The position numbers and the translations under genes were made by a program. From positions 57,070 through 121,069 of the forward strand of contig DATLVI010000008.1 in assembly GCA_035577545.1 (NCBI GenBank): 64,000 nucleotides of DNA, in the 5' to 3' direction. Below, one piece after another: positions 63,529 through 64,000 of this stretch. Position 1 is the first letter of the stretch. Each line of letters starts with the position of its first letter. This stretch comes from Verrucomicrobiia bacterium (GTDB lineage: Bacteria > Verrucomicrobiota > Verrucomicrobiia > Palsa-1439). The notes beneath the pieces were generated by a model. It saw only the letters and a list, made by a program, of their open reading frames with translations. It was not told where the DNA came from and searched no databases.

Positions 63529-63905
63529 GCGCCGATGTGGTGGGAGTAATCGTCAGGACTCAGCAACTCGTTCAGTTCGCTCGGATCGCTCATCTTGACC
63601 TTGAACATCCACCCCTTGCCGTACGGGTCCTGATTGAGCAATTCAGGTGCGCTGCCGAGTTCCTCATTCACACCAACCACGTCCCCGGTCACGGGCGCGT
63701 AAATGTCGCTCGCGGCTTTCACGCTTTCGACAACCGCGCATTCCTTGCCCGCCTCAACCCGCGCATCGACCGCCGGGGTCTCGACGTACACCACGTCCGT
63801 CAACTCGTTTTGCGCATGGTCGGTAATGCCGACAACGGCGATATCCCCCTCGACTCGTACCCATTCGTGAGTTTTGGCGTATTTCAAATTCTTTGGAACG
63901 TTCAT
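63525..63905 (-). CDS. gcvH: Glycine cleavage system H protein
   Basis: 126 residues, [20 protein letters not shown] opening, lipoyl Lys in [20 protein letters not shown] near 63, [17 protein letters not shown] and a normal C-terminus. It shuttles the aminomethyl group between P, T and L proteins. ATG overlaps the gcvT stop (ATGA at 63902-63905). Confidence 0.96.
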   Translation of the reverse strand: MNVPKNLKYAKTHEWVRVEGDIAVVGITDHAQNELTDVVYVETPAVDARVEAGKECAVVESVKAASDIYAPVTGDVVGVNEELGSAPELLNQDPYGKGWMFKVKMSDPSELNELLSPDDYSHHIGA

Positions 63906-64000
63906 GGGCCTTTCTTGAGAATTGGTTTCTTCTGGATAACCGCCGGGAACCTTTTTCCACGAATCTCGATTTCAATCTGCGTACCGACAGACGCGCAAGC
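63902..64000 (-). CDS. gcvT: Aminomethyltransferase GcvT (3' end only)
   Basis: Partial: the last 32 residues are visible, [20 protein letters not shown] then PILKKGP and TGA. The EIRGKxxPAxVxKxPF/ILK end is the GcvT C-terminus. It continues beyond the right edge. The order T-H-P is on one minus-strand operon with four-base overlaps; any regulator (for example a glycine riboswitch) would be outside the window. Confidence 0.85.
   Translation of the reverse strand, partial: ACASVGTQIEIEIRGKRFPAVIQKKPILKKGP

Noticed and set aside
63906..64000. Glycine riboswitch at the edge of the gcv operon
   Set aside because: The edge sequence translates as the GcvT C-terminus, so the operon leader is outside the window.

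Overview
The window is one contiguous stretch of GC-rich bacterial chromosome, tightly packed, with many 1-4 base ATGA, GTGA or TAATG gene overlaps. The gene content points to a Gram-negative member of the PVC group, most likely Verrucomicrobiota. The evidence is an LpxC-FabZ fusion, lpxA, a secretin-based type II secretion system, a protein built of Gloeobacter/Verrucomicrobia ('GloVer') repeats, and two secreted proteins with C-terminal tails I associate with Verrucomicrobia (a DADADGDG-type tail and a short beta domain ending YYRVRITP). No rRNA, tRNA, phage or intact insertion sequence was found, so the placement rests on protein families alone.

Layout. 1-7.9 kb (+): distal part of a type II secretion operon, gspG(partial)-H-I-J-K-L-M, a PilP/GspC-like gene, then the secretin gspD. 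8-13.9 kb (+): two CPBP membrane proteases flanking comF, a decayed second comF 3' end, accD, folC and a HAD phosphatase. 13.9-16.3 kb (-): a membrane-anchored cupredoxin-like protein and a TPR protein. 16.4-20.2 kb (+): korAB (2-oxoacid:ferredoxin oxidoreductase) behind a near-consensus sigma-70 promoter, and uppP. 20.1-28.9 kb: a methyltransferase (-), a phosphohexomutase, an SH3/BamE-like secreted protein, then ctp-tsaD-M24 peptidase-YugP protease and an organophosphate-type MFS carrier (all +). 28.9-32.2 kb (-): sdhCAB. 32.3-35.3 kb: an unknown protein (-), glutaredoxin, nagZ, family 5 uracil-DNA glycosylase. 35.3-41.4 kb (-): branched-chain amino acid ABC transporter livK / livHMGF followed by a CoA-binding and a tandem-ACT protein. 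41.5-42.9 kb: lpxC-fabZ. 42.9-48.5 kb: secreted proteins, including an 830-residue protein of six LecA-like repeats. 48.5-55.3 kb: an accessory stretch with small adaptive genes (GNAT, MBL hydrolase, GloVer protein, lipoprotein, aldo/keto reductase), dispersed fragments and palindromes. 55.35-60.2 kb (+): lpxA, glpX, rho, an M14-like amidohydrolase and an unknown secreted protein. 60.2-64 kb (-): an ACT protein and the end of a gcvT-gcvH-gcvP operon.

How it fits together. The metabolic genes describe an amino-acid-using heterotroph: branched-chain amino acid uptake, 2-oxoacid oxidation to acyl-CoA with ferredoxin, glycine cleavage, succinate dehydrogenase, and FBPase for gluconeogenesis. The envelope genes (lpxA, lpxC-fabZ, uppP, nagZ) show an LPS-type outer membrane with recycled peptidoglycan. 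The T2SS is a plausible exit route for the large secreted repeat proteins, but that link is inferred.

Most unusual points: (1) six tandem Cys-rich LecA-like lectin domains in one secreted protein; (2) a family of short repeats matching the 3' end of fabZ scattered over 42.8-51.0 kb; (3) a LivG ATPase carrying an insertion of about 85-90 residues with two predicted membrane helices; (4) a decayed comF 3' end left behind a CPBP gene, recording a past recombination; (5) a T2SS inner-membrane platform organised like PilM/N/O/P.
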